From Chamaecyparis obtusa (lineage: Eukaryota; Streptophyta; Pinopsida; Cupressales; Cupressaceae): a DNA stretch of 64,000 nucleotides. Position numbers and translations under genes: made by a program. The DNA lies in the NCBI GenBank assembly GCA_027943335.1, contig BSBK01009270.1, forward strand, positions 205,001-269,000, read 5' to 3'. Each line of letters starts with the position of its first letter. Within the stretch, counting starts at the first letter, position 1. Below are positions 24,067-35,424 of this stretch, piece after piece. Under the pieces are notes generated by a model. It was not told the DNA's origin. It saw only the letters and a program-made list of their open reading frames with translations, and made no database searches.

Positions 24067-24675
24067 ATGCCTCAATGGAATGTAGGTACTGCCAGGGAGA
24101 TCCAGGAGTTGAAGGAGAAGAACACAAGGTTGTAGGAATTTTACAATGCACTTTTGGCCAGGCTTGAAGCACTAGAATCCAATCAAAGAAGAGCAGCAGA
24201 TGAAGATGTTGATAGTGAAGAAGAGGAAGAAACCCATAAGGAAGGGGAAGGAGAGGAAGAAGAGGAACAAATAGATCGTGAAGAGAAGAGGACAATCAGG
24301 ATATTCAAGGCTATGAAGATTGAGCAGCATAAGGTGAGGGGAGATATCCCTATGTATGATGAAAGTCTGAAAGAAAAAGAGCTTTTGGACTAGATTGCAT
24401 CAATGGTTGCATACTTTGAAGGTGAAGAGGTACTGGAAGATCAAAGGGTTAGATTGGCTTCTAACCCCAGAAGTGTGAAGGAATGTTACCAGTTGGCCCT
24501 TAGAATAGAGGATAAATTTAAGAGGAAAAGTGAAAGACAAAATAGCAGCAATAGAGGAGGTACTTCAATGAGGGGAAGAGGAGGAAGGACAAATCAGGTT
24601 TGGGAAGAAAAGGACAAAGGATTGAATAGGACAATGTTGCATAGTCCTAGAAATGTAAAATTTTGGGATTTTTAA
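24067..24675 (+). pseudogene. Ty3/gypsy gag remnant
   Basis: One frame from ATG 24067 (MPQWNVGTAREIQELKEKN) with TAG at 24133 and 24391. The second stands in ELLD-stop-IASM, where gypsy gags have Trp. It has an acidic stretch (DSEEEEETHKEGEGEEEEE), the PMYDESLKEKELLD block and a basic Arg/Gly tail (GGTSMRGRGGR). The body of the gag between VRLAS and NPRSVKECYQLALR is missing, an internal deletion. The zinc knuckle and protease do not follow. Confidence 0.75.
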
Positions 24676-24949
24676 AATAGGTACATGAGTTTCTAGGAGT
24701 CCATCAAATATGCCAAAGTTTCATTGTACGACAGAAGAGGCCTAGTGTATGGACTGTACTAAGTTTTTGATAAATAAACTTCTTTCAAATGCAATTTCTG
24801 GTGCAGGAGCATCCTCAAAAGATTGAATCATAGGAAGACAAAGATGTTAAGGAGATCACAAATGTTCTTTATGTTCCTAGATGACTATGTAACCTCATCA
24901 GAATCCTAATGTTCAATCAAGTGCTTTTGGGTGGCTATATAAACCTAAG

Positions 24950-25290
24950 ACACTTAGATTGATGTTCATTTGTTACCTATATTTAATGTTGCTGACCTAT
25001 ATCTCTATAAAGGTCCAGTTGCTGATGTTGTGGTTGCAAGTAGTACTGGTTCTATGCAAGAGGCCCAAATCTAAGACATTCCTAAGTCATCTCCTTTGGA
25101 GATTGACAACATTTTGGACACTAGAGTTGCACAGAAGACCTGAAGGCACACCTATCTTAAGTATTTGGTACAATGGAAGCATAAGCCCATGGAGGATGCT
25201 ACCTGGCTTACTCCTGAAGCTATTACAGAACTTGGTTTTCCACTGTCCGCATTACCAACTCAAGGGACTTGAGTTTCTTTGTCCTGCGGA
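24950..25290 (+). pseudogene. Ty3/gypsy pol C-terminus with chromodomain
   Basis: Frames read FNVADLYLYKGPVADVVVAS and, after stops, RHTYLKYLVQWKHKPMEDATWL-type sequence. This is the C-terminal integrase tail plus chromodomain of plant chromoviruses (Tekay/CRM-like clade not resolved). In-frame TAA (about 25065) and TGA (about 25135) occur, the latter where Arg is expected. RT, RNase H and the integrase core are absent between this piece and the gag 300 bp upstream, so some 3 kb were deleted. Confidence 0.8.
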
Positions 25291-27877
25291 GCATGGTGTA
25301 GGGCACCCAAGTCCACTTCCGGATAGTCTTTATTTTAGTTTGGTTGTAATAAAAGGAAATAGATCTTTAGAATCCATTTCCTCATTTTTGAGTTTGGTCC
25401 TTTTGTGTGGTCAAGAATCTTTTGGTGTTTTCATAAACTAGGGATGTCTTAGTCCACTAGACTGTTCTAGTGGGGTTAAATTTGTTTATGTTTGTTTATG
25501 TTTTAGTGGGAGTTAAGTTTGTTTCCCATCATTTGGGAAATGTCTCCTAATTCATTGTTAAGGAATGTTGAAATTGTTTCCTCATATAGCCAACTATTGG
25601 TTCCTAGGCTAGTTTGGGATCCTAGTTGGCTCTGAATGGCTAAACTTAGTTTTAGTATGTTTTAGTGTATTTTCTTTAGTTTTAAGGAATTTGAGGGATC
25701 TAGACCTTAGATCAACCTCTTAGTTCTTTTAGGAAGTTTTTATTGAGTTTTAGTGCATTTTTGACAAAGTTGCACTCCAAAGTTGCACAAATTGTGAAAT
25801 GTTGTTAATTTTTTGCAACACTGTCAGCAGATTGTAAGTCTGGTTCTCCAATGACCACAATCAATTTCATGTTGGTTGGATCAGTTGGAAGACTTTTTGG
25901 AAGTGGTTTTTAAACCTTTTCCAATCACAATATTGGCACAAGGAGATGATCTTCGAAGCAGCGTTGAATAAAAGAAACTCAAAAAACATTTTGAGTACAT
26001 TTTTGTTATCATACTCTGTCTATTGCAAATAGGTAGATGGATTGATCATTCCACAAGTTCATTGTATGCATTGTTTATTCAAATCCATCTTAGTTTTGAC
26101 TATCATTTGATTTCAAGTTTTAGTTACATTTACATAGTCGGTTATGAACTGAACACATGGCTTGACTGTCATAGAAAACTCAATCATGTAATGGTTAGAG
26201 AGTTTTAATGTCATTGTAGGTTCATTTGTGCATCCACAGTTCTTGTTAGAGCTCATTTAACTAGACTTTGCAAACATTGTATTTTAAATTTGGTGTTGAT
26301 CTACGCAAGAACCCAACCTAACTGACAAACCAACTCGGGAAAATCTATAGTTGACTCTGTCATGAAGGTGGAACCTTGACTTGCGGTTTCCCCATTGAGT
26401 GAGAAGCAAGCCAAGGTTATGCACTTCAATAATATAAGTGCTCAGACTATGGAAGGAGGCATATTGCTTCAAGATTTGATGCCCTAGGTAGATACTTTCC
26501 ATGTATTTAACTAGTAAGAAGAAGACAAGTTTGTAGCAGTGTAGTAACAAGAAGGTTGAAATTGAATCATCAATTGAATTTGATAGTCTCAGGCACATTG
26601 AAGAATCCTTGGTGATTGTACCTTTTGTGTGAATCCATCGATTGACCATTCCAGATTGACCCTAATCTAACTTGATCAATTAGATTAGAGTGTCTCTATG
26701 ACAATCAACGGTGCTAGGCTAAGTGGCTACAGTTGTGGAGAAGATTCAATGTGACATCTTAGTAGATAGTACAGTCTATGCCGAATGGTCTTAACCCAAA
26801 TCTAAATAACCAAATGTATAAGGAACGTTGTTGCAGGCTCAAACCAGAGATTGATAGAATTTGAATACCAGAACTTGCTATAACAGTCACATACCTTATG
26901 TAAAGATTGAGCTCAAGGTGGGATGTATCTCCTGTGCATGCGCTTCTATGGGTAAAGCCTAAATTATCTAGATAGACTAGCAACTATGGGTAAAGCCTAA
27001 ATTATCCAGCATGGGGAGGGGGTTTATTTAGAATTATAGACCATAAAATCACATGATTATTACATATGAATCGTAAGTAAAGGAAACTTTGCATAATAAA
27101 TCTTGATAGTGATTTAGAAAACAAGAGAATCATATTTTAAAAGAACTCCTATGAGGCAGAAACCTTGTGAATGAAACTTGGCAGAGATAGTACTGAAAAA
27201 TTGGTGAATGCAATTAAAAACTTGTCTCCCATAGAAACAACAAACTTGAGAGCTCATTATAACATGAAAAGAATCTCTATTGGATATAAAAATGATTGAT
27301 GCCACTAAAATAAATAAAATTATCAGTCACAGAGGTTTAGTTTGGGCTCTTGGGGAAAACAATCATTATCCAAATTAACTTATTAAACAAACCTAGTAGC
27401 ACAATATTAAGTTGTTTGGTACAGAATAGATGGAGGTCCACAAAGACAAGAATTAAGATGAAGTAGACATATGAAAGCACAATGCAAAAATGAGGAAGGT
27501 TCCCAACCTGCATTGAAAAGGAGCACTGAGTTTTAATCCCATGAAAGATGGCTTCATATGAAGTACAAGAATTATCAAGATTTGAATCAGAAATTGTTAT
27601 TGCCTCTGAGCAGTGCAGAGATTTATATAAAAAATCAACACTTCTATAAATAATGAATAGTCAACAATCTATTAAAAAAATAGCAATCCACTTGACACAA
27701 TTTACTACTCCAAATAATTGGGCTTCTATTATGCAGCTTAATTTTCCATCAATGTCAGTTTCAAAGGTGTAAGTATTAACAAATATTATACTATATGATA
27801 AATGTAATAAATGTCACTTAAAAATCAAGTGTATACCACAGGGATTAGCAACTTCAAAAGTTTTTCTGTTAGACATT
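25291..27877. other. Region without recognised genes; start may be chromovirus 3' end
   Basis: The first several hundred bases (repeated TTTTAGTGGGAGTTAAGTT-like text) could be the 3' untranslated part and LTR of the gutted chromovirus, but no second LTR copy is present to prove it. A minus-strand frame at 26284-26649 (121 codons) has no family I recognise. Confidence 0.4.
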
Positions 27878-28432
27878 ATGGTTGGAAATGCTTTGGTAGA
27901 CATGTATGCCAAATGTGGAAGAATAGACAAGGCCCATGAGTTGTTTAATAGAATGCCTCAACGAAATGTGGTTTCATGGACTGCAATGATTGCAAGGTAT
28001 GCACAAAATGGATTCCTTGAAAAGGCTTTAGAAACTTTCAAACAAATACAATTGGCAGATGTAAAGCCGAATTCCACAACCTTTGCCAACATCCTCGCTA
28101 CCTATACCAAAATGGGAGTTTTGGAAGAGGGTGTGGACATCCATCAAAGCATAAAATATAAAGAAATTTGGTCAGATGTTGTAGTTGCAACTGTCCTGGT
28201 AGACATGTATGCAAAATGTGGAACTAAAAACAAGGCACATGAAATCTTTGACAAAATGCATCAAAGACATGTGGTATCATGGAATGCCATGATTACGGGC
28301 TATGTACAAAATGGATTTTTTGAAAAGGCTTTAGAAATTTTCAAGCAAATGCAAATGGAAGGTGTAAAGCTAAATTCCACAACCTTTGCCAGCATCCTCC
28401 CTGCCTGTGCCAAAATGGGAGCTTGGGAATAG
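27860..28432 (+). pseudogene. PPR protein fragment (PLS-type)
   Basis: An uninterrupted 184-codon piece of a plant pentatricopeptide-repeat protein with about five PPR motifs in tandem: GNALVDMYAKCGRIDKAHEL, VVSWTAMIARYAQNG, VKPNSTTFANILATYTKMG, then the same series again (VLVDMYAKCGTKNKAHEIF, VVSWNAMITGYVQNG, STTFASILPACAKMG). PPR proteins bind organellar RNA; complete ones have ten or more motifs, a targeting peptide and often E/DYW tails, all absent here. TAG at 28430 ends it in the middle of a motif. The frame itself is clean, so capture was recent or the piece is conserved. Confidence 0.85.
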
Positions 28433-28445
28433 GGTAATTAACCAG

Positions 28446-28610
28446 TCACTATTAATATATTATGCAGTCACATTAAATATATTATGCAGTCACTATTAAG
28501 ATCAACTTAGTCAATTTCTTGATCACACGATAACCATTAATTAATGGTTATCATAACATATTGTTAATGTGTTATGATAACCACTAATTAGTGGTTATTT
28601 GTATCACTGT
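28446..28610. repeat. Short tandem repeat and two palindromes beside inner CACTA end
   Basis: A 25-27-bp phrase ending TATTATGCAGTCAC occurs twice (28446-28495). AACCATTAATTAATGGTT and AACCACTAATTAGTGGTT are perfect 18-bp palindromes about 50 bp apart. Confidence 0.7.
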
Positions 28611-28739
28611 CACTAGTACAAAAAAAAAAATATATGACCAAATAAACTACCAAAAATTGTAGATAAATAACCAAATTTGGTCACATGACCAGTGGTAGTT
28701 TATTTCTGATCATTTATCTCGTGACCAAATTTATGACTA

Positions 28740-28955
28740 AACTATTTTAGTCATTTATTTGGTCATATATTTAGTCATTTATTTGGTCATTTGGTAGTTT
28801 ATTTGGTCATTTATTTGGTCGTTTATTTGGTCATTTATTTGGTCATTTATTTGGTCATTTATTTAGTCATTTATTTGGTCATTTATTTGGTCATATATTT
28901 AGTCATTAATTTAGTCATATATTTAGTCATTAATTTAGTCATATATTTAGTCATA
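28740..28955 (+). repeat. Left subterminal 12-bp repeat array
   Basis: About 17 units of TTTATTTGGTCA or TTTAGTCATATA-type variants in a row. The VIYLVIYL frame at 28791-28997 is a reading of this repeat. Confidence 0.88.
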
Positions 28956-28957
28956 TT

Positions 28958-29028
28958 AGGGCATGATGGAATCGAACCATCATCCTCCTACTTGTAAATT
29001 AGGTGCTCTTCCGTTGAGCTAGTACCCT
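28958..29028 (-). tRNA. tRNA-Val(UAC)-like sequence, probably a pseudogene or organelle-derived
   Basis: The 71-nt minus-strand sequence folds as a cloverleaf: acceptor AGGGTAC with ATGCCCT (six of seven paired), D-arm GCTC/GAGC with a 7-nt loop, anticodon stem CCTAA/GTAGG with loop TTTACAA (anticodon UAC), five-base variable region, and a perfect T-arm GATGG-TTCGATT-CCATC. The T-loop TTCGATT is standard. The D-loop is short and lacks the usual GG doublet form. It stands immediately inside the subterminal array of the inner CACTA element. No CCA is encoded. Confidence 0.6.
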
Positions 29029-30973
29029 TTAAAGAATAATCATACCATGTATACTAGTACTTTCCACTAAACATGATTTCAAGTTTTTCCATCTATAGTT
29101 CAAGGGTAGCAAAGCTTAAGGGGAGGATGAATAGTGATACTTTAAACTCAATGGTGAAGTTATTCAATGTGCAATATATAAGGACAAGTAAAAGATACAA
29201 AAGAAGGGAAAATGGCCACTGTTATAGTAATGATTAAATAGCGAGTCAATGCCTTGAATAAAAAAATAGGTTGAGGATAGCGATATAGAGTCTGTGATAT
29301 TAAAGGATGCTTAGAATTAGTGTTGTGAGATGATGACAAAACCATGGAGATAACAACAAGAGACACAATGTGTCAAAGTTCCTACCAATAGTTAAAGGAA
29401 AAGGAAAGTAGAGATATATAGGTGGAAATGGAAATAAAGAATAAGAGGTGATATGGAGAGAGAATTAAAAGGGGTATAAAGATATATAATTATATATAGA
29501 GAGGGGGAGATGAGAGAAATAAATAGAAGATAGATATAGAAATTAATTTATAGAGACCATACATATATAATGATATAGTTAGAATCAATTGTGGGAATCT
29601 CTTTAATTTTTTATGTTAATGCACTAATAATGTGTTGTTGAAACTTTGCTATGATCTTTACGATCTTGGGCTATTTTTTTTTAAAGAATAACACTCTTGT
29701 TTTATTGCTTTTTAATATGAAAAACAAAGATATTGTGCCCATCTAATTAAAAAAAATCTGAATGATTTCTTTAGCAAATGTGCATATTTAGCTAGAGATT
29801 ATAGGAATATACATGTGAACCCAATAAATGGTAAGAAGTAATTCTGGATCTATATGTTCTTGATTCTTTTAATTTTTTCATAAACATCTAGTAGGGAATT
29901 TGCATCCACTATATTTAGCAAGAGAAATGTTATATACTTTGTGTACCCTATTGCAATGTCTTTGATTGATGATGTCCTATGACTGGTCCCTCTAGATGTC
30001 CACCCTTCTTTAATTTTTTAAAATTATTTCTAAACTAATTTAAAATTTAAAAAGATAGTTTTGATATATCAGACCATGTCTAAAAAAATATAAAATTCAA
30101 CCATCTCAACGGCTCCCTTCAACTATAACATTTTATCTTAGTAAATAAAAAAAATTCTTTTAATTTTGTTTAGAAGAGTACATGAAAGTTTGAAGTTCAA
30201 ATATTTACCAACCATAAAGCACCTAAGTAGAATAATGACTAAATAGACTGATGAAAAGTTTTCCATGGCTATTAAAGAGAAATTCTAGAATCATTATACA
30301 AATTAAATTATACATTTCTTGGACAGTAGAAATTACAAAAAAAATTAAAATAAAAACCTTCAAACATATTAGTAACTTATGGAGTTCTCTTGTGAGGGCA
30401 TTTTGTATTCACATTCTCTTTTTGCTTGAGTCCTCTTACCAATTGGAGGGTCTATAAATTTGTAGGTTATTCACATTTGTACCTCTATGATTTTCCACTT
30501 TTGATGAGTCTCTAATTATATCAAACCGGAATGGAGGAGAAGCACTTCATGATAGCACTCCATGATGCCACACTCACTTCCACCTCCAGTTAAGAATAGA
30601 TTCCCATGGATTACATCATTCAATAGTAAGTTCAATTCCAATATGTTATAGAGTGATATAAAATAATCTCTATGTATTTTCCTGTTTAGAACATTGGATG
30701 TCTAGTTTGAAAACAAATTGCCACAATGAAAGTTTCTCTTTAAAGCATAGGTGTGGATAGTAGCTTTGCAAGGTTGCTCTGTTTTGGGATCTAGACGTTT
30801 AAAAATAATCTTGGAGGAAATTTGAGAGATTTCAAAAACAAATTTTATCAAAGTAGAAATGAGTGGAAGCCCAAATTCCTTCCTCTACAATTTGAGCAAA
30901 ATAAAGGGTGTTGTCGTTAGAGGAGGTATCCTAACATTTTGTGGTGTGAATACAAATAAAATATTGTATCAAG
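29029..30973. other. Region without recognised genes
   Basis: AT-rich with purine-rich stretches (29400-29560). No coding sequence or clear repeat recognised. Confidence 0.5.
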
Positions 30974-32374
30974 CAATACTTGCAACTTAAGAGAAGATCT
31001 GATACATTGAATCTATAGATGATATGCTCTAAAGAATGGAGAAATATGGGGGCATATTTTCCTTGAGTTGGATGGCAACTAAGCTGCAAAAATTATGTAT
31101 AATGTAGACTCTAGAATGAACAGGGCAAGGAACTAGTATAACAATACATACAATCCAGAGAAAATAGCTTCTTAAACTGAAACACCTAAAATGAAACATA
31201 ATTTTAAGCTTTCACCATACCTTTACTTTGGGATTCTTGGATTTGAGGTATCTTCCCACACTGGAGACTATTCCTCGACTCCCAATTCCCACCACAAAGA
31301 TATCTACCTGGCCAAGGGTGTCCTCTTAGATCTTTGGACCTGCTATCTCAAAGTGGGTCTATAATCACACAACATTCATTATTAGGCTACTATTGTGGGA
31401 GGCAAGTTTAAGAGTTTTCAAATTAATGATATTTCTACATTATACATCATATAATGATAATAAGATACAATTAGATTTTGATTATGTTTGTTTCTTGTTG
31501 TAAATATTTTGGATTAAATTCTATGATTTTGTTTGGTCTGCTACAGTCTTTCATTTCTCTTCTCTAGCTTTCTATCTTTACGATGGATCATAAAGTTTGA
31601 TTCTAAACATTGGTAACAAAATAACAGACATAAGTTCTATTTCGTCTGCTACAATCTTTCATTTCCTTTTTCTAGCTATTTGTTGTGATAATGGATAATA
31701 GAGTTTGATTCAACACATCGACAATAGAAAATATAGTGAAATCCAAAAGCATTTCTTGTTATAACCATAACTTTCAAAAGGATTTTCCCCAAATTCGTCA
31801 TTGTGGACTGTAAATAAAGAAATTTCCAATAAATATTAATGAGACTGTATATAAAGGGACTTTCAAACTTTCAAGCCAGTAGGCAGTTAAAAGAAAATAT
31901 AATATTGTTAGACCAACCTGAACATTTGGAGAACTCTTGAATTGTTGACAACAGTACCACGAAAGAGAGCCCTTCCAAATCCCTATATTTCCAAAAGTTG
32001 GCTGTACAGTATTGTCTGACACCCAAACGGAAAAATATGTTCACGGATTAAAATTGAAAAAGAAGAAAATTCGCAGAAGCAAAATTTTATTTACAGTCCG
32101 TAGTGATGAATTTGGGGAAAACTTTAGAAGATGTATTCACGATAAAAGGGAAATAGATATTTCTCTTATCTTCAAATAGGATGGAATCAATCAGTCCCCA
32201 AATTAGACAAATTTAACAAAACCTTAAAAAATAAAGACTCTTTTAAAATAATTCTTAATTTTTTAAAGATAAATCTGTAAGATAGGTTTTAATTAATTAT
32301 TTCTATATTATTAAATAACAGTAAATATTTTTATTTAAAAACTATTTGCAACAATAAATTTACAGTCTAGAGTG
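30974..32374 (+). repeat. 1.4-kb direct repeat, copy 1
   Basis: From CAATACTTGCAAC to AGTG near 32374 this aligns collinearly with 34016-35424, at high similarity with small indels. Contains two tandem units of about 105 bp (TCTGCTACA ... ACAATAGAAAAT, about 31537-31735) and an inverted-repeat element (31783-32122). The ends are not TG...CA, and no primer site or purine tract flanks the gap, so LTRs are unlikely. Confidence 0.88.
31783..32122. repeat. MITE-like inverted-repeat element, copy 1
   Basis: TTTTCCCCAAATTCGTCA and the bases to 31818 pair with 32086-32122, about 35-bp inverted repeats round a centre of about 270 bp. The homologous element at 34835-35173 pairs with a single mismatch over 32 bp. 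A further half-copy of the terminal motif ends both 1.4-kb repeats (TTTACAGTCTAGAGTG and TTTATAGTCTGTAGTG). Confidence 0.75.
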
Positions 32375-34015
32375 CTAAAAATAACTACAACACTCTCTTC
32401 CATCCCGATGATGGATCATGGAGTGTGATCTATAATGTCGACGTTAAAAATAACTACACAATCAAAACTTGAAGCTATTATTTGAAATTCTAATGGATTT
32501 TGGAAATCTTATTACATTGAAATGTAATATAGTTTATCCTCCAACAAGATCTGGTTTAGATTGGTGAGATTTAGTACTGTTCCTCCAAGTTTCTGGAATG
32601 GGAGACTATAGGGACATGAGATATAGTATTAGGGATGGTCAAAACTTTGCCAAATTTTTGGGAAGGCAAGGGGATGACTATTTAAGTAACTTGAATAACT
32701 AAAACTAGCTAAAGTTTTTAAAGGTAAATGTGATATACTGAATGTAGAATAACCTTCTCCCATTTTTAACCTTTTGAGTGGGTTTTAGCATTTTTCTCTA
32801 AAATGTTACCTCCTATTTTTATACACCAAATGAAGCAGGTTGTCCAATTCTAAAAATTGGGATGTTCACCCTCAAGTCCAAAATTCTCCAAGTCATTAGG
32901 ATGTCTGGGAAATCATCTAGACTGCAAGTGTGATACCTCCCCATGGAATGCTAGGATTTACCGACTGGTTTCACTTTCACCCTCTTATCCTTCCTTTACA
33001 CCCTTACTCTTTGGTACAGCTCCTTATAATCTCTTCACTCAACCACCTCCTTATCCCTACCTTCACCCTCTGGCTATACTTAGTACCATTTTTACTTAGA
33101 AATTTTATTTTTGATATTTCTCAATGTATCTTTGTCTTTAATTATGCATATAGGCATTCCTCTCTGAAAAGAAGTGATCTCCCATACAGTAGGCATGGAG
33201 AAGTGATAGTGTGTAATCTTTCACATGTATTGAGTGACCATTGAAGCAATTGTTGCTGCTCACATCAAAATATAAAATAGAAAATCAGAACCTACACGAA
33301 TTATTCATGGTAGAGTAAATGGAATGTAATGAATTTTTGGGAAGCATGAAGTTTCTACTGCATGCTAGTTAGTTGAACTAAAAAGTGACAGATTTGTTGT
33401 CACCTCCCTATCATTAACAAAATGGCTAATAATGGTTTTAAATGTATTTCATTTTATTTAATCTATTTTTAGTGATTTATTGTACAACAATATTAACATG
33501 AAAGGTTGACCTTAAAAGCTCGTGTATTTAGTCTTGGCAAAATCTTGAGGGAGTTGGGTGGTTTCATAGTTTCTTGATCTGGGGCTCCTCATGGGTGTGA
33601 TGAGGAGAAGAACCCTTGGAGGTTTGGAAACCAAAAGTAGCAAAAGAATAAGCCTAACAAGGATAGAAAATGGTATCAATGGCAGGAGCTTAGCTACCCT
33701 AGTTGATTTGGTTCTTATGCAGAATATAAGTTAGAAAAAGTGAAGGAGAGAAGACTCATAATATATGTAAAATATGTTAGCTGTGCACCAAAGAGATAGC
33801 TGAAGATTGTGCAAATATGAGCCAGGTACTAGGTTGGTTGGTTAATAGCAAAGAGGATTGAAGGGGCTGTAGCACTATGAATTGAAAGTTTGTGATCTCT
33901 CTTTGTCGTAAAAGATGTTTCTAGGCCCCCTTTCCTTCTGGGGTTGAAAGGACTGCAACACTGGTATTTTAATGTATATGATCTCTCTTTGGTGTAAGAG
34001 ATGTTATTTGGCCAC
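32375..34015. other. Spacer between the 1.4-kb repeats, no recognised genes
   Basis: Contains an imperfect tandem pair of about 90 bp (GATCTCTCTTTG-type phrase at about 33895 and 33980). The frames at 32857-33244 and 33829-34131 match nothing I recognise. Confidence 0.5.
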
Positions 34016-35424
34016 CAATACTTGCAACCTAAGAGAAGATCTAATACATTGAATCTATAGATGATATGCTCTAAAGAATGGAGAAATATGGGGGCATATT
34101 TTCCTTGAGTTGGATGGTAGCTAAGCTGCAAAAATTATGTATAATGTAGACTCTAGAATGAATAGGGGAAGGAACTAGTATAACAATACATAAAATCCAG
34201 AGAAAATAGCTTCTTAAACTGAAACACCTAAAATGAAACATAATTTTAAGCTTTTACCATACCTTGACTTTGGGATTCTTGGATTTGAGGTATCTTCCCA
34301 CACTGGAGATTGTTCCTCGACTCCCAATTCCCACCACAAAGATATCTACTTGGCCAAGGGTGTCCTCTTAGATCTTTGGGCCTGCTATCTCAAAATGGGT
34401 CTATAATCACACAACATTCAACCCATAATTATTAGGCTACTATTGTGGGAAGCAAGTTTAAGAGTTTTCAAATTAATGATATTTCTACATTATATATCAT
34501 ATAATGATAATAAGATACAATTAGATTTTGATTATGTTTGTTTCTTGTTGTAAATATTTTGGATTAAATTCTATGATTTTGTTTGGTCTGCTACAGTCTT
34601 TCATTTTTCTTCTCTAGCTTTCTATCCTTACGATGGATCATAAAGTTTGATTCTAAACATTGGTAACAAAATAACAAACATAAGTTCTATTTCATTTGCT
34701 ACAATCTTTCATTTCCTTTTTCCAGCTACCTGTTGTGATAATGGATAATAGAGTTTGATTCGACACATCAAAAATAGAAAATATAATGAAATCCAAAAGC
34801 ATTTCTTGTTATAACCATAACTTTCTAAAGGATTTTCCCCAAATTCATCACTGTGGACTGTAAATAAAGAAATTTCCAATAAATATTAATGAGACTATAT
34901 ATAAAGGGACTTTCAAACTTTCAAGCCAGCAGACAGTTAAAAGAAAATATAATATTGTTAGACCAACCTGAACATTTGGAGAACTCTCAAACTGTTGACG
35001 ATGGTACCATGAAAGAGAGCCCTTCCAAATCCCTATATTTCCAAAAGTTGGCTCTATAGTATTGTTTGACACCCAAACGAAAAAATATGTTCACGGATTA
35101 AAATGGAAAAAGAAGAAAATTCGCAGAAGCAAAATTTTATTTACAGTCCGCAGTGATGAATTTGGGGAAAACTTTAGAAGATGTATTCACGATAAAAGGA
35201 AAATAGATATTTTTCTTCTATTCAAATAGGATGGAATCAATCAGTCCCCAAATTAGACAAATTTAACAAAAGCTTAAAAAATAAAGACTCTTTTAAAATA
35301 ATTCTTAATTTTTTAAAGATAAATCGGTAAGATAGGTTTTAATTAATTATTTCTATATTATTAAATAACAGTAAATATTTTTATTTAAAAACTGTTTGCA
35401 ACAATAAATTTATAGTCTGTAGTG
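34016..35424 (+). repeat. 1.4-kb direct repeat, copy 2
   Basis: Collinear with 30974-32374. Differs by scattered substitutions and about 10 extra bases near 34420. It includes the second MITE-like element at 34835-35173. Confidence 0.88.

Noticed and set aside
25453..25476. Short CCACTAGA/TCTAGTGG hairpin as a terminator or mini-CACTA
   Set aside because: Only 8-bp arms with a tiny loop. Expected by chance in 64 kb and unsupported by flanks.
26284..26649. Minus-strand frame of 121 codons as a gene
   Set aside because: No recognisable motif, low-complexity composition typical of AT-rich non-coding DNA, and no neighbouring exons.
28740..28997. Regular short repeats that might be a CRISPR array or a VIYL-repeat protein
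   Set aside because: There are no spacers between the 12-bp units, and they match the subterminal repeats at the other end of a CACTA-like element in a plant genome.
30974..35424. The 1.4-kb repeats as LTRs of a small retrotransposon
   Set aside because: No TG...CA ends, primer site or purine tract at the inner edges.
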